A DNA stretch of 64,000 bases from Galeopsis tetrahit (GCA_963675135.1 OY776124.1:23806066-23870065), one strand, 5' to 3'; numbered from the stretch's first letter, positions 12,201 through 27,084 are shown. Program-made: numbers and translations. The notes: a model not told the origin generated them from the letters alone.

Positions 12201-15200
12201 AACAACCCTAGAACCAATGTGAATTGGTAATGGTTAACTCTTTTGCAATTAGTGAAACTTTTCAAAAAGAGAGGATGAGTGAATCGGAGAAAGCGCACTT
12301 CCACATTATAGTGGGATAAACTAGAGTTTTTGAGCACTAACGAATGTGATTTTCCGCAAAATAAAGAAAACATAAAGTTTGCTTGGTCACCAAGCAATCC
12401 TACAAAACACTTCATTTTGGTATTTTAGAGGTTAAATGGCACTATAAACGAGTTATAGAAAACAACAACCCTAGAACCAATGTGAATTGGTAATGGTTAA
12501 CTCTTTTGAAATTAGTGAAACTTTTCAAAAACAGAGAATGAGTGAATCGATGAAAGTGCACTTCCACATTATAGTGGGTTAAACTATAGAGTTTTTGAGC
12601 ACTAGCGAATGTGATTTTCCGCAAAATAAAGAAAATATAAAGTTTGCTTGGTCACCAAGCAATCCTACAAAACACTTCATTTTGGTATTTTAGAGGTTAA
12701 ATGACACTATTATAGAAAACAACAACCCTAGAACCAATGTGAATTGGTAATTGTTAACTCTTTTGCAATTAGTGAAACTTTTCAAAAAGAGAGGATGAGT
12801 GAATCGGAGAAAGTGCACGTTCACATTATAGTGGGATAAACTATAGATTTTTTTAGCACTAACGAATGTGATTTTCCGCAAAATAAAGAAAACATAAAGT
12901 TTGCTTGGTCACCAAGCAATCCTACAAAACACTTCATTTTGGTATTTTAGAGTTTAAATGGCACTATAAACGAGTTATAGAAAACAACAACCCTAGAACC
13001 AATGTGAATTGGTAATGGTTAACTCTTTTGAAATTAGTGAAACTTTTCAAAAACAGAGAATGAGTGAATCGATGAAAGTGCACTTCCACATTATAGTGGG
13101 TTAAACTATAGAGTTTTTGAGCACTAGCGAATGTGATTTTCCGCAAAATAAAGAAAATATAAAGTTTGCTTGGTCACCAAGCAATCCTACAAAACACTTC
13201 ATTTTGGTATTTTAGAGGTTAAATGACACTATTATAGAAAACAACAACCCTAGAACCAATGTGAATTGGTAAATTGTTAACTCTTTTGCAATTAGTGGAA
13301 CTTTTCAAAAAGAGAGGATGAGTGAATCGGAGAAAGTGCACTTCCACATTATAGTGGGATAAAACTATAGAGTTTTTGAGCACTAACGAATGTGATGTTC
13401 CGCAAAATAAAGAAAACATAAAGTTTGCTTGGTCACCAAGCAATCCTACAAAACACTTCATTTTGGTATTTTAGAGGTTAAATGGCACTATTATAGAAAA
13501 CAACAACCCTAGAACCAATGTGAATTGGTAATGGTTAACTCTTTTGCAATTAATGAAACTTTTCAAAAAGAGAGGATGAGTGAATCGGAGAAAGTGCACG
13601 TTCACATTATAGTGGGATAAACTATAGATTTTTTTAGCACTAACGAATGTGATTTTCCGCAAAATAAAGAAAACATAAAGTTTGCTTGGTCACCAAGCAA
13701 TCCTACAAAACACTTCATTTAGGTATTTTAGAGGTTAAATGGCACTATTATAGAAAACAACAACCCTAGAACCAATGTGAATTGGTAATGGTTAACTCTT
13801 TTGCAATTAGTGAAACTTTTCAAAAAGAGAGGATGAGTGAATCGGAGAAAGTGCACGTTCACATTATAGTGGGATAAACTATAGATTTTTTTAGCACTAA
13901 CGAATGTGATTTTCCGCAAAATAAAGAAAACATAAAGTTTGCTTGGTCACCAAGCAATCCTACAAAACACTTCATTTAGGTATTTTAGAGGTTAAATGGC
14001 ACTATAAACGAGTTATAGAAAACAACAACCCTAGAACCAATGTGAATTGGTAATGGTTAACTCTTTTGAAATTAGTGAAACTTTTCAAAAACAGAGAATG
14101 AGTGAATCGGAGAAAGTGCACTTCCACATTATAGTGGGTTAAACTATAGAGTTTTTGAGCACTAACGAATGTGATTTTCCGCAAAATAAAGAAAACATAA
14201 AGTTTGCTTGGTCACCAAGCAATCCTACAAAACACTTCATTTTGGTATTTTAGTGGTTAAATGGCACTATAAACGAGTTATAGAAAACAACAACCCTAGA
14301 ACCAATGTGAATTGGTAATTGTTAACTCTTTTGCAATTAGTGAAACTTTTCAAAATGAGAGGACAATTGAATCGGAGAAAGTGCACTTGCACATTATAGT
14401 GGGATAAAACTATAGAGTTTTTTAGCACAAACGAATGTGATTTTCCGCAAAATAAAGAAAACATAAAGTTTGCTTGGTCACCAAGCAATCCTACAAAACA
14501 CTTCATTTTGGTATTTTAGAGGTTAAATGGCACTATAAACGAGTTATAGAAAACAACAACCCTAGAACCAATGTGAATTGGTAATGGTTAACTCTTTTGA
14601 AATTAGTGAAACTTTTCAAAAAGAGAGAATGTATGAATCGGAGAAAGTGCACTTCCACATTATAGTGGGATAAACTATAGAGTTTTTTAGCACTAACGAA
14701 TGTGATTTTCCGCAAAATAAAGAAAACATAAAGTTTGCTTGGTCACCAAGCAATCCTACAAAACACTTCATTTTGGTATTTTAGAGGTTAAATGGCACTA
14801 TAAACGAGTTATATAAAACAACAACCCTAGAACCAATGTGAATTGGTAATGGTTAACTCTTTTGAAATTAGTGAAACTTTTCAAAAACAGAGAATGAGTG
14901 AATCGATGAAAGTGCACTTCCACATTATAGTGGGTTAAACTATAGAGTTTTTGAGCACTAACGAATGCGATTTTCCGCAAAATAAAGAAAACATAAAGTT
15001 TGCTTGGTCACCAAGCAATCCTACAAAACACTTCATTTTGGTATTTTAGAGGTTAAATGACACTATTATAGAAAACAACAACCCTAGAACCAATGTGAAT
15101 TGGTAATTGTTAACTCTTTTGCAATTAGTGAAACTTTTCAAAAAGAGAGGATGAGTGAATCGGAGAAAGTGCACTTCCACATTATAGTGGGATAAAACTA

Positions 15201-16093
15201 TAGAGTTTTTGAGCACTAACGAATGTGATTTTCCGCAAAATAAAGAAAACATAAAGTTTGCTTGGTCACCAAGCAATCCTACAAAACACTTCATTTTGGT
15301 ATTTTAGAGGTTAAATGGCACTATTATAGAAAACAACAACCCTAGAACCAATGTGAATTGGTAATGGTTAACTCTTTTGCAATTAGTGAAACTTTTCAAA
15401 AAGAGAGGATGAGTGAATCGGAGAAAGTGCACGTTCACATTATAGTGGGATAAACTATAGATTTTTTTAGCACTAACGAATGTGATTTTCCGCAAAATAA
15501 AGAAAACATAAAGTTTGCTTGGTCACCAAGCAATCCTACAAAACACTTCATTTTGGTATTTTAGAGGTTAAATGACACTATTATAGAAAACAACAACCCT
15601 AGAACCAATATGATTTGGTAATGGTTAACTCTTTTGCAATTAGTGAAACTTTTCAAAAACAGAGAATGAGTGAATCGGAGAAAGTGCACTTCCACATTAT
15701 AGTGGGATAAACTATAGATTTTTTTAGCACTAACGAATGTGATTTTCCGCAAAATAAAGAAAACATAAAGTTTTCTTGGTCACCAAGAAATCATACAAAA
15801 CACTTCATCTTGGTAGTTTTGAGGTTAAATGGCACTATAAACGAGTTATAGAAAACAACAACCCTAGAACCAATGTGAATTGGTAATGGTTAACTCTTTT
15901 GTAGTTAGTGAAACTTTTCAAAAAGAGAGAATGTGTGAATCGGAGAAAGTGCACTTCCACATTATAGTGGGATAAACTAGAGTTTTTGAGCACTAACGAA
16001 TGTGATTTTCCGCAAAATAAAGAAAACATAAAGTTTGCTTGGTCACCAAGCAATCCTACAAAACACTTCATTTTGGTATTTTAGAGGTTAAAT
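9298..16093. repeat. 26-mer HOR, copy A (6,796 bp)
   Basis: Twenty-six monomers follow the same class order as the next 26. Markers shared only with copy B include AGCACAAACGAATG (14425-14440 region). GTGCACTTGCAC (about 14381) is also shared, though it recurs near 29.04 kb. Copy A is 8 bp shorter because its monomer at 12703 is a short-form mosaic, where copy B has a long-form monomer. Confidence 0.85.
12703..12959. repeat. Mosaic monomer in 26-mer copy A
   Basis: The beginning (GACACTATTATAG, GGTAATTGTTAAC) matches the class at 10093. The middle (GTGCACGTTCAC, GATTTTTTTAGC) matches the 257-bp class. The end (TAGAGTTTAAATGG) matches the class that ends near 9827. Three sources in one unit suggest conversion or successive exchanges. 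The corresponding copy B unit is not mosaic in this way. Confidence 0.75.
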
Positions 16094-19000
16094 GGCACTA
16101 TAAACGAGTTATAGAAAACAACAACCCTAGAACCAATGTGAATTGGTAATGGTTAACTCTTTTGAAATTAGTGAAACTTTTCAAAAACAGAGAATGAGTG
16201 AATCGATGAAAGTGCACTTCCACATTATAGTGGGTTAAACTATAGAGTTTTTGAGCACTGACGAATGCGATTTTTCGCAAAATAAAGAAAACATAAAGTT
16301 TGCTTGGTCACCAAGCAATCCTACAAAACACTTCATTTTGGTATTTTAGAGGTTAAATGGCACTATAAACGAGTTATAGAAAACAACAACCCTAGAACCA
16401 ATGTGAATTGGTAATGGTTAACTCTTTTGCAATTAGTGAAACTTTTCAAAAAGGGAGAATGTATGAATCGGAGAAAGTGCACTTCCACATTATAGTGGGA
16501 TAAACTATAGAGTTTTTTAGCACTAACGAATGTGATTTTCCGCAAAATAAAGAAAACATAAAGTTTGCTTGGTCACCAAGCAATCCTACAAAACACTTCA
16601 TTTTGGTATTTTAGAGTTTAAATGGCACTATAAACGAGTTATAGAAAACAACAACCCTAGAACCAATGTGAATTGGTAATGGTTAACTCTTTTGAAATTA
16701 GTGAAACTTTTCAAAAACAGAGAATGAGTGAATCGATGAAAGTGCACTTCCACATTATAGTGGGTTAAACTATAGAGTTTTTGAGCACTAGCGAATGTGA
16801 TTTTCCGCAAAATAAAGAAAATATAAAGTTTGCTTGGTCACCAAGCAATCCTACAAAACACTTCATTTTGGTATTTTAGAGGTTAAATGACACTATTATA
16901 GAAAACAACAACCCTAGAACCAATGTGAATTGGTAATTGTTAACTCTTTTGCAATTAGTGAAACTTTTCAAAAAGAGAGGATGAGTGAATCGGAGAAAGT
17001 GCACTTCCACATTATAGTGGGATAAAACTATAGAGTTTTTGAGCACTAACGAATGCGATTTTCCGCAAAATAAAGAAAACATAAAGTTTGCTTGGTCACC
17101 AAGCAATCCTACAAAACACTTCATTTTGGTATTTTAGAGGTTAAATGACACTATTATAGAAAACAACAACCCTAGAACCAATATGAATTGGTAATTGTTA
17201 ACTCTTTTGCAATTAGTGAAACTTTTCAAAAAGAGAGGATGAGTGAATCGGAGAAAGTGCACTTCCACATTATAGTGGGATAAAACTATAGAGTTTTTGA
17301 GCACTAACGAATGTGATTTTCCGCAAAATAAAGAAAACATAAAGTTTGCTTGGTCACCAAGCAATCCTACAAAACACTTCATTTTGGTATTTTAGAGGTT
17401 AAATGGCACTATTATAGAAAACAACAACCCTAGAACCAATGTGAATTGGTAATGGTTAACTCTTTTGCAATTAGTGAAACTTTTCAAAAAGAGAGGATGA
17501 GTGAATCGGAGAAAGTGCACGTTCACATTATAGTGGGATAAACTATAGATTTTTTTAGCACTAACGAATGTGATTTTCCGCAAAATAAAGAAAACATAAA
17601 GTTTGCTTGGTCACCAAGAAATCATACAAAACACTTCATCTTGGTAGTTTTGAGGTTAAATGGCACTATAAACGAGTTATAGAAAACAACAACCCGAGAA
17701 CCAATGTGAATTGGTAATGGTTAACTCTTTTGTAGTTAGTGAAACTTTTCAAAAAGAGAGAATGTGTGAATCGGAGAAAGTGCACTTCCACATTATAGTG
17801 GGATAAACTAGAGTTTTTGAGCACTAACGAATGTGATTTTCCGCAAAATAAAGAAAACATAAAGTTTGCTTGGTCACCAAGCAATCCTACAAAACACTTC
17901 TTTTTGGTATTTTAGAGGTTAAATAGCACTATTATAGAAAACAACAACCCTAGAACCAATGTGAATTGGTAATGGTTAACTCTTTTGCAATTAGTGAAAC
18001 TTTTCAAAAAGAGAGGATGAGTGAATCGGAGAAAGTGCACGTCCACATTATAGTGGGATAAACTATAGATTTTTTTAGCACTAACGAATGTGATTTTCCG
18101 CAAAATAAAGAAAACATAAAGTTTGCTTGGTCACCAAGCAATCCTACAAAACACTTCTTTTAGGTATTTTAGAGGTTAAATGGCACTATAAACGAGTTAT
18201 AGAAAACAACAACCCTAGAACCAATGTGAATTGGTAATGGTTAACTCTTTTGAAATTAGTGAAACTTTTCAAAAACAGAGAATGAGTGAATCGATGAAAG
18301 TGCACTTCCACATTATAGTGGGTTAAACTATAGAGTTTTTGAGCACTGACGAATGCGATTTTTCGCAAAATAAAGAAAACATAAAGTTTGCTTGGTCACC
18401 AAGCAATCCTACAAAACACTTCATTTTGGTATTTTAGAGGTTAAATGGCACTATAAACGAGTTACAGAAAACAACAACCCTAGAACCAATGTGAATTGGT
18501 AATGGTTAACTCTTTTGAAATTAGTGAAACTTTTCAAAAACAGAGAATGAGTGAATCGATGAAAGTGCACTTCCACATTATAGTGGGTTAAACTATAGAG
18601 TTTTTGAGCACTAGCGAATGTGATTTTCCGCAAAATAAAGAAAACATAAAGTTTGCTTGGTCACCAAGCAATCCTACAAAACACTTCATTTTGGTATTTT
18701 AGAGGTTAAATGACACTATTATAGAAAACAACAACCCTAGAACCAATGTGAATTGGTAAATTGTTAACTCTTTTGCAATTAATGGAACTTTTCAAAAATA
18801 GAGGATGAGTGAATCGGAGAAAGTGCACTTCCACATTATAGTGGGATAAAACTATAGAGTTTTTGAGCACTAACGAATGTGATTTTCCGCAAAATAAAGA
18901 AAACATAAAGTTTGCTTGGTCACCAAGCAATCCTACAAAACACTTCATTTTGGTATTTTAGAGGTTAAATGGCACTATAAACGAGTTATAGAAAACAACA

Positions 19001-22000
19001 ACCCTAGAACCAATGTGAATTGGTAATGGTTAACTCTTTTGCAATTAGTGAAACTTTTCAAAAAGAGAGGATGAGTGAATCGGAGAAAGCGCACTTCCAC
19101 ATTATAGTGGGATAAACTAGAGTTTTTGAGCACTAACGAATGTGATTTTCCGCAAAATAAAGAAAACATAAAGTTTGCTTGGTCACCAAGCAATCCTACA
19201 AAACACTTCATTTTGGTATTTTAGAGGTTAAATGGCACTATAAACGAGTTATAGAAAACAACAACCCTAGAACCAATGTGAATTGGTAATGGTTAACTCT
19301 TTTGAAATTAGTGAAACTTTTCAAAAACAGAGAATGAGTGAATCGATGAAAGTGCACTTCCACATTATAGTGGGTTAAACTATAGAGTTTTTGAGCACTG
19401 ACGAATGCGATTTTTCGCAAAATAAAGAAAACATAAAGTTTGCTTGGTCACCAAGCAATCCTACAAAACACTTCATTTTGGTATTTTAGAGGTTAAATGG
19501 CACTATAAACGAGTTATAGAAAACAACAACCCTAGAACCAATGTGAATTGGTAATGGTTAACTCTTTTGCAATTAGTGAAACTTTTCAAAAAGGGAGAAT
19601 GTATGAATCGGAGAAAGTGCACTTCCACATTATAGTGGGATAAACTATAGAGTTTTTTAGCACTAACGAATGTGATTTTCCGCAAAATAAAGAAAACATA
19701 AAGTTTGCTTGGTCACCAAGCAATCCTACAAAACACTTCATTTTGGTATTTTAGAGTTTAAATGGCACTATAAACGAGTTATAGAAAACAACAACCCTAG
19801 AACCAATGTGAATTGGTAATGGTTAACTCTTTTGAAATTAGTGAAACTTTTCAAAAACAGAGAATGAGTGAATCGATGAAAGTGCACTTCCACATTATAG
19901 TGGGTTAAACTATAGAGTTTTTGAGCACTAGCGAATGTGATTTTCCGCAAAATAAAGAAAATATAAAGTTTGCTTGGTCACCAAGCAATCCTACAAAACA
20001 CTTCATTTTGGTATTTTAGAGGTTAAATGACACTATTATAGAAAACAACAACCCTAGAACCAATGTGAATTGGTAAATTGTTAACTCTTTTGCAATTAGT
20101 GGAACTTTTCAAAAAGAGAGGATGAGTGAATCGGAGAAAGTGCACTTCCACATTATAGTGGGATAAAACTATAGAGTTTTTGAGCACTAACGAATGTGAT
20201 GTTCCGCAAAATAAAGAAAACATAAAGTTTGCTTGGTCACCAAGCAATCCTACAAAACACTTCATTTTGGTATTTTAGAGGTTAAATGGCACTATTATAG
20301 AAAACAACAACCCTAGAACCAATGTGAATTGGTAATGGTTAACTCTTTTGCAATTAATGAAACTTTTCAAAAAGAGAGGATGAGTGAATCGGAGAAAGTG
20401 CACGTTCACATTATAGTGGGATAAACTATAGATTTTTTTAGCACTAACGAATGTGATTTTCCGCAAAATAAAGAAAACATAAAGTTTGCTTGGTCACCAA
20501 GCAATCCTACAAAACACTTCATTTAGGTATTTTAGAGGTTAAATGGCACTATTATAGAAAACAACAACCCTAGAACCAATGTGAATTGGTAATGGTTAAC
20601 TCTTTTGCAATTAGTGAAACTTTTCAAAAAGAGAGGATGAGTGAATCGGAGAAAGTGCACGTTCACATTATAGTGGGATAAACTATAGATTTTTTTAGCA
20701 CTAACGAATGTGATTTTCCGCAAAATAAAGAAAACATAAAGTTTGCTTGGTCACCAAGCAATCCTACAAAACACTTCATTTAGGTATTTTAGAGGTTAAA
20801 TGGCACTATAAACGAGTTATAGAAAACAACAACCCTAGAACCAATGTGAATTGGTAATGGTTAACTCTTTTGAAATTAGTGAAACTTTTCAAAAACAGAG
20901 AATGAGTGAATCGGAGAAAGTGCACTTCCACATTATAGTGGGTTAAACTATAGAGTTTTTGAGCACTAACGAATGTGATTTTCCGCAAAATAAAGAAAAC
21001 ATAAAGTTTGCTTGGTCACCAAGCAATCCTACAAAACACTTCATTTTGGTATTTTAGTGGTTAAATGGCACTATAAACGAGTTATAGAAAACAACAACCC
21101 TAGAACCAATGTGAATTGGTAATTGTTAACTCTTTTGCAATTAGTGAAACTTTTCAAAATGAGAGGACAATTGAATCGGAGAAAGTGCACTTGCACATTA
21201 TAGTGGGATAAAATTATAGAGTTTTTTAGCACAAACGAATGTGATTTTCCGCAAAATAAAGAAAACATAAAGTTTGCTTGGTCACCAAGCAATCCTACAA
21301 AACACTTCATTTTGGTATTTTAGAGGTTAAATGGCACTATAAACGAGTTATAGAAAACAACAACCCTAGAACCAATGTGAATTGGTAATGGTTAACTCTT
21401 TTGAAATTAGTGAAACTTTTCAAAAAGAGAGAATGTATGAATCGGAGAAAGTGCACTTCCACATTATAGTGGGATAAACTATAGAGTTTTTTAGCACTAA
21501 CGAATGTGATTTTCCGCAAAATAAAGAAAACATAAAGTTTGCTTGGTCACCAAGCAATCCTACAAAACACTTCATTTTGGTATTTTAGAGGTTAAATGGC
21601 ACTATAAACGAGTTATATAAAACAACAACCCTAGAACCAATGTGAATTGGTAATGGTTAACTCTTTTGAAATTAGTGAAACTTTTCAAAAACAGAGAATG
21701 AGTGAATCGATGAAAGTGCACTTCCACATTATAGTGGGTTAAACTATAGAGTTTTTGAGCACTAACGAATGCGATTTTCCGCAAAATAAAGAAAACATAA
21801 AGTTTGCTTGGTCACCAAGCAATCCTACAAAACACTTCATTTTGGTATTTTAGAGGTTAAATGACACTATTATAGAAAACAACAACCCTAGAACCAATGT
21901 GAATTGGTAATTGTTAACTCTTTTGCAATTAGTGAAACTTTTCAAAAAGAGAGGATGAGTGAATCGGAGAAAGTGCACTTCCACATTATAGTGGGATAAA

Positions 22001-22897
22001 ACTATAGAGTTTTTGAGCACTAACGAATGTGATTTTCCGCAAAATAAAGAAAACATAAAGTTTGCTTGGTCACCAAGCAATCCTACAAAACACTTCATTT
22101 TGGTATTTTAGAGGTTAAATGGCACTATTATAGAAAACAACAACCCTAGAACCAATGTGAATTGGTAATGGTTAACTCTTTTGCAATTAGTGAAACTTTT
22201 CAAAAAGAGAGGATGAGTGAATCGGAGAAAGTGCACGTTCACATTATAGTGGGATAAACTATAGATTTTTTTAGCACTAACGAATGTGATTTTCCGCAAA
22301 ATAAAGAAAACATAAAGTTTGCTTGGTCACCAAGCAATCCTACAAAACACTTCATTTTGGTATTTTAGAGGTTAAATGACACTATTATAGAAAACAACAA
22401 CCCTAGAACCAATATGATTTGGTAATGGTTAACTCTTTTGCAATTAGTGAAACTTTTCAAAAACAGAGAATGAGTGAATCGGAGAAAGTGCACTTCCACA
22501 TTATAGTGGGATAAACTATAGATTTTTTTAGCACTAACGAATGTGATTTTCCGCAAAATAAAGAAAACATAAAGTTTTCTTGGTCACCAAGAAATCATAC
22601 AAAACACTTCATCTTGGTAGTTTTGAGGTTAAATGGCACTATAAACGAGTTATAGAAAACAACAACCCTAGAACCAATGTGAATTGGTAATGGTTAACTC
22701 TTTTGTAGTTAGTGAAACTTTTCAAAAAGAGAGAATGTGTGAATCGGAGAAAGTGCACTTCCACATTATAGTGGGATAAACTAGAGTTTTTGAGCACTAA
22801 CGAATGTGATTTTCCGCAAAATAAAGAAAACATAAAGTTTGCTTGGTCACCAAGCAATCCTACAAAACACTTCATTTTGGTATTTTAGAGGTTAAAT
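16094..22897. repeat. 26-mer HOR, copy B (6,804 bp)
   Basis: The adjacent copy of the 26-monomer unit, offset 6,796 bp over the first twelve monomers and 6,804 bp over the last twelve. Changes private to this copy include AATGGAAC near 18781 and AAAATTATAG near 21211, which indicate independent mutation since duplication. Confidence 0.85.
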
Positions 22898-24986
22898 GGC
22901 ACTATAAACGAGTTATAGAAAACAACAACCCTAGAACCAATGTGAATTGGTAATGGTTAACTCTTTTGAAATTAGTGAAACTTTTCAAAAACAGAGAATG
23001 AGTGAATCGATGAAAGTGCACTTCCACATTATAGTGGGTTAAACTATAGAGTTTTTGAGCACTAACGAATGCGATTTTCCGCAAAATAAAGAAAACATAA
23101 AGTTTGCTTGGTCACCAAGCAATCCTACAAAACACTTCATTTTGGTATTTTAGAGGTTAAATGACACTATTATAGAAAACAACAACCCTAGAACCAATGT
23201 GAATTGGTAATTGTTAACTCTTTTGCAATTAGTGAAACTTTTCAAAAAGAGAGGATGAGTGAATCGGAGAAAGTGCACTTCCACATTATAGTGGGATAAA
23301 ACTATAGAGTTTTTGAGCACTAACGAATGTGATTTTCCGCAAAATAAAGAAAACATAAAGTTTGCTTGGTCACCAAGCAATCCTACAAAACACTTCTTTT
23401 TGGTATTTTAGAGGTTAAATGGCACTATTATAGAAAACAACAACCCTAGAACCAATGTGAATTGGTAATGGTTAACTCTTTTGCAATTAGTGAAACTTTT
23501 CAAAAAGAGAGGATGAGTGAATCGGAGAAAGTGCACGTTCACATTATAGTGGGATAAACTATAGATTTTTTTAGCACTAACGAATGTGATTTTCCGCAAA
23601 ATAAAGAAAACATAAAGTTTGCTTGGTCACCAAGAAATCATACAAAACACTTCATCTTGGTAGTTTTGAGGTTAAATGGCACTATAAACGAGTTATAGAA
23701 AACAACAACCCTAGAACCAATGTGAATTGGTAATGGTTAACTCTTTTGTAGTTAGTGAAACTTTTCAAAAAGAGAGAATGTGTGAATCGGAGAAAGTGCA
23801 CTTCCACATTATAGTGGGATAAACTAGAGTTTTTGAGCACTAACGAATGTGATTTTCCGCAAAATAAAGAAAACATAAAGTTTGCTTGGTCACCAAGCAA
23901 TCCTACAAAACACTTCTTTTTGGTATTTTAGAGGTTAAATAGCACTATTATAGAAAACAACAACCCTAGAACCAATGTGAATTGGTAATGGTTAACTCTT
24001 TTGCAATTAGTGAAACTTTTCAAAAAGAGAGGATGAGTGAATCGGAGAAAGTGCACGTCCACATTATAGTGGGATAAACTATAGATTTTTTTAGCACTAA
24101 CGAATGTGATTTTCCGCAAAATAAAGAAAACATAAAGTTTGCTTGGTCACCAAGCAATCCTACAAAACACTTCTTTTAGGTATTTTAGAGGTTAAATGGC
24201 ACTATAAACGAGTTATAGAAAACAACAACCCTAGAACCAATGTGAATTGGTAATGGTTAACTCTTTTGAAATTAGTGAAACTTTTCAAAAACAGAGAATG
24301 AGTGAATCGATGAAAGTGCACTTCCACATTATAGTGGGTTAAACTATAGAGTTTTTGAGCACTGACGAATGCGATTTTTCGCAAAATAAAGAAAACATAA
24401 AGTTTGCTTGGTCACCAAGCAATCCTACAAAACACTTCATTTTGGTATTTTAGAGGTTAAATGGCACTATAAACGAGTTACAGAAAACAACAACCCTAGA
24501 ACCAATGTGAATTGGTAATGGTTAACTCTTTTGAAATTAGTGAAACTTTTCAAAAACAGAGAATGAGTGAATCGATGAAAGTGCACTTCCACATTATAGT
24601 GGGTTAAACTATAGAGTTTTTGAGCACTAGCGAATGTGATTTTCCGCAAAATAAAGAAAACATAAAGTTTGCTTGGTCACCAAGCAATCCTACAAAACAC
24701 TTCATTTTGGTATTTTAGAGGTTAAATGACACTATTATAGAAAACAACAACCCTAGAACCAATGTGAATTGGTAAATTGTTAACTCTTTTGCAATTAGTG
24801 GAACTTTTCAAAAATAGAGGATGAGTGAATCGGAGAAAGTGCACTTCCACATTATAGTGGGATAAAACTATAGAGTTTTTGAGCACTAACGAATGTGATT
24901 TTCCGCAAAATAAAGAAAACATAAAGTTTGCTTGGTCACCAAGCAATCCTACAAAACACTTCATTTTGGTATTTTAGAGGTTAAAT
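21598..24986. repeat. 13-monomer segment, second copy of 5646-9034
   Basis: It overlaps the end of 26-mer copy B and continues past it, so the right flank of copy B has the sequence order that precedes copy A. That is the layout expected after an unequal exchange. CTTCTTTTTGG near 23395 differs from CTTCATTTTGG at the equivalent place in the first copy. Confidence 0.8.
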
Positions 24987-25516
24987 GGCACTATAAACGA
25001 GTTATAGAAAACAACAACCCTAGAACCAATGTGAATTGGTAATGGTTAACTCTTTTGAAATTAGTGAAACTTTTCAAAAACAGAGAATGAGTGAATCGAT
25101 GAAAGTGCACTTCCACATTATAGTGGGTTAAACTATAGAGTTTTTGAGCACTGACGAATGCGATTTTTCGCAAAATAAAGAAAACATAAAGTTTGCTTGG
25201 TCACCAAGCAATCCTACAAAACACTTCATTTTGGTATTTTAGAGGTTAAATGGCACTATAAACGAGTTATAGAAAACAACAACCCTAGAACCAATGTGAA
25301 TTGGTAATGGTTAACTCTTTTGCAATTAGTGAATCTTTTCAAAAAGGGAGAATGTATGAATCGGAGAAAGTGCACTTCCACATTATAGTGGGATAAACTA
25401 TAGAGTTTTTTAGCACTAACGAATGTGATTTTCCGCAAAATAAAGAAAACATAAAGTTTGCTTGGTCACCAAGCAATCCTACAAAACACTTCATTTTGGT
25501 ATTTTAGAGTTTAAAT

Positions 25517-27084
25517 GGCACTATAAACGAGTTATAGAAAACAACAACCCTAGAACCAATGTGAATTGGTAATGGTTAACTCTTTTGAAATTAGTGAAAC
25601 TTTTCAAAAACAGAGAATGAGTGAATCGATGAAAGTGCACTTCCACATTATAGTGGGTTAAACTATAGAGTTTTTGAGCACTAGCGAATGTGATTTTCCG
25701 CAAAATAAAGAAAATATAAAGTTTGCTTGGTCACCAAGCAATCCTACAAAACACTTCATTTTGGTATTTTAGAGGTTAAATGACACTATTATAGAAAACA
25801 ACAACCCTAGAACCAATGTGAATTGGTAAATTGTTAACTCTTTTGCAATTAGTGGAACTTTTCAAAAAGAGAGGATGAGTGAATCGGAGAAAGTGCACTT
25901 CCACATTATAGTGGGATAAAACTATAGAGTTTTTGAGCACTAACGAATGTGATGTTCCGCAAAATAAAGAAAACATAAAGTTTGCTTGGTCACCAAGCAA
26001 TCCTACAAAACACTTCATTTTGGTATTTTAGAGGTTAAATGGCACTATTATAGAAAACAACAACCCTAGAACCAATGTGAATTGGTAATGGTTAACTCTT
26101 TTGCAATTAATGAAACTTTTCAAAAAGAGAGGATGAGTGAATCGGAGAAAGTGCACGTTCACATTATAGTGGGATAAACTATAGATTTTTTTAGCACTAA
26201 CGAATGTGATTTTCCGCAAAATAAAGAAAACATAAAGTTTGCTTGGTCACCAAGCAATCCTACAAAACACTTCATTTAGGTATTTTAGAGGTTAAATGGC
26301 ACTATTATAGAAAACAACAACCCTAGAACCAATGTGAATTGGTAATGGTTAACTCTTTTGCAATTAGTGAAACTTTTCAAAAAGAGAGGATGAGTGAATC
26401 GGAGAAAGTGCACGTTCACATTATAGTGGGATAAACTATAGATTTTTTTAGCACTAACGAATGTGATTTTCCGCAAAATAAAGAAAACATAAAGTTTGCT
26501 TGGTCACCAAGCAATCCTACAAAACACTTCATTTAGGTATTTTAGAGGTTAAATGGCACTATAAACGAGTTATAGAAAACAACAACCCTAGAACCAATGT
26601 GAATTGGTAATGGTTAACTCTTTTGAAATTAGTGAAACTTTTCAAAAACAGAGAATGAGTGAATCGGAGAAAGTGCACTTCCACATTATAGTGGGTTAAA
26701 CTATAGAGTTTTTGAGCACTAACGAATGTGATTTTCCGCAAAATAAAGAAAACATAAAGTTTGCTTGGTCACCAAGCAATCCTACAAAACACTTCATTTT
26801 GGTATTTTAGTGGTTAAATGGCACTATAAACGAGTTATAGAAAACAACAACCCTAGAACCAATGTGAATTGGTAATTGTTAACTCTTTTGCAATTAGTGA
26901 AACTTTTCAACATGAGAGGACAATTGAATCGGAAAAAGTGCACTTCCACATTATAGTGGGATAAACTATAGAGTTTTTTAGCACTAACGAATGTGATTTT
27001 CCGCAAAATAAAGAAAACATAAAGTTTGCTTGGTCACCAAGCAATCCTACAAAACACTTCATTTTGGTATTTTAGAGTTTAAAT
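25517..27084. repeat. 6-mer HOR, copy 1 (1,568 bp)
   Basis: Six monomers in the order: core module of four, then the GGGTTAAAC class, then a monomer with ACATGAGAGGACAATTG. The same order follows immediately. The rare GCAATTAATGAAAC appears in the third monomer of both copies, and also near 13548 and 20346, which ties these segments to the 26-mer. Confidence 0.83.
26820..27084. repeat. Chimeric monomer at the 6-mer junction
   Basis: The left half carries ACATGAGAGGACAATTG and the GGTAATTGTTAAC form. The right half has GATAAACTATAG (no extra A) and ends TAGAGTTTAAATGG, as in the monomer ending near 25516. The equivalent monomer in copy 2 is not chimeric. This is what an unequal crossover inside a monomer would leave. 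Confidence 0.8.
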
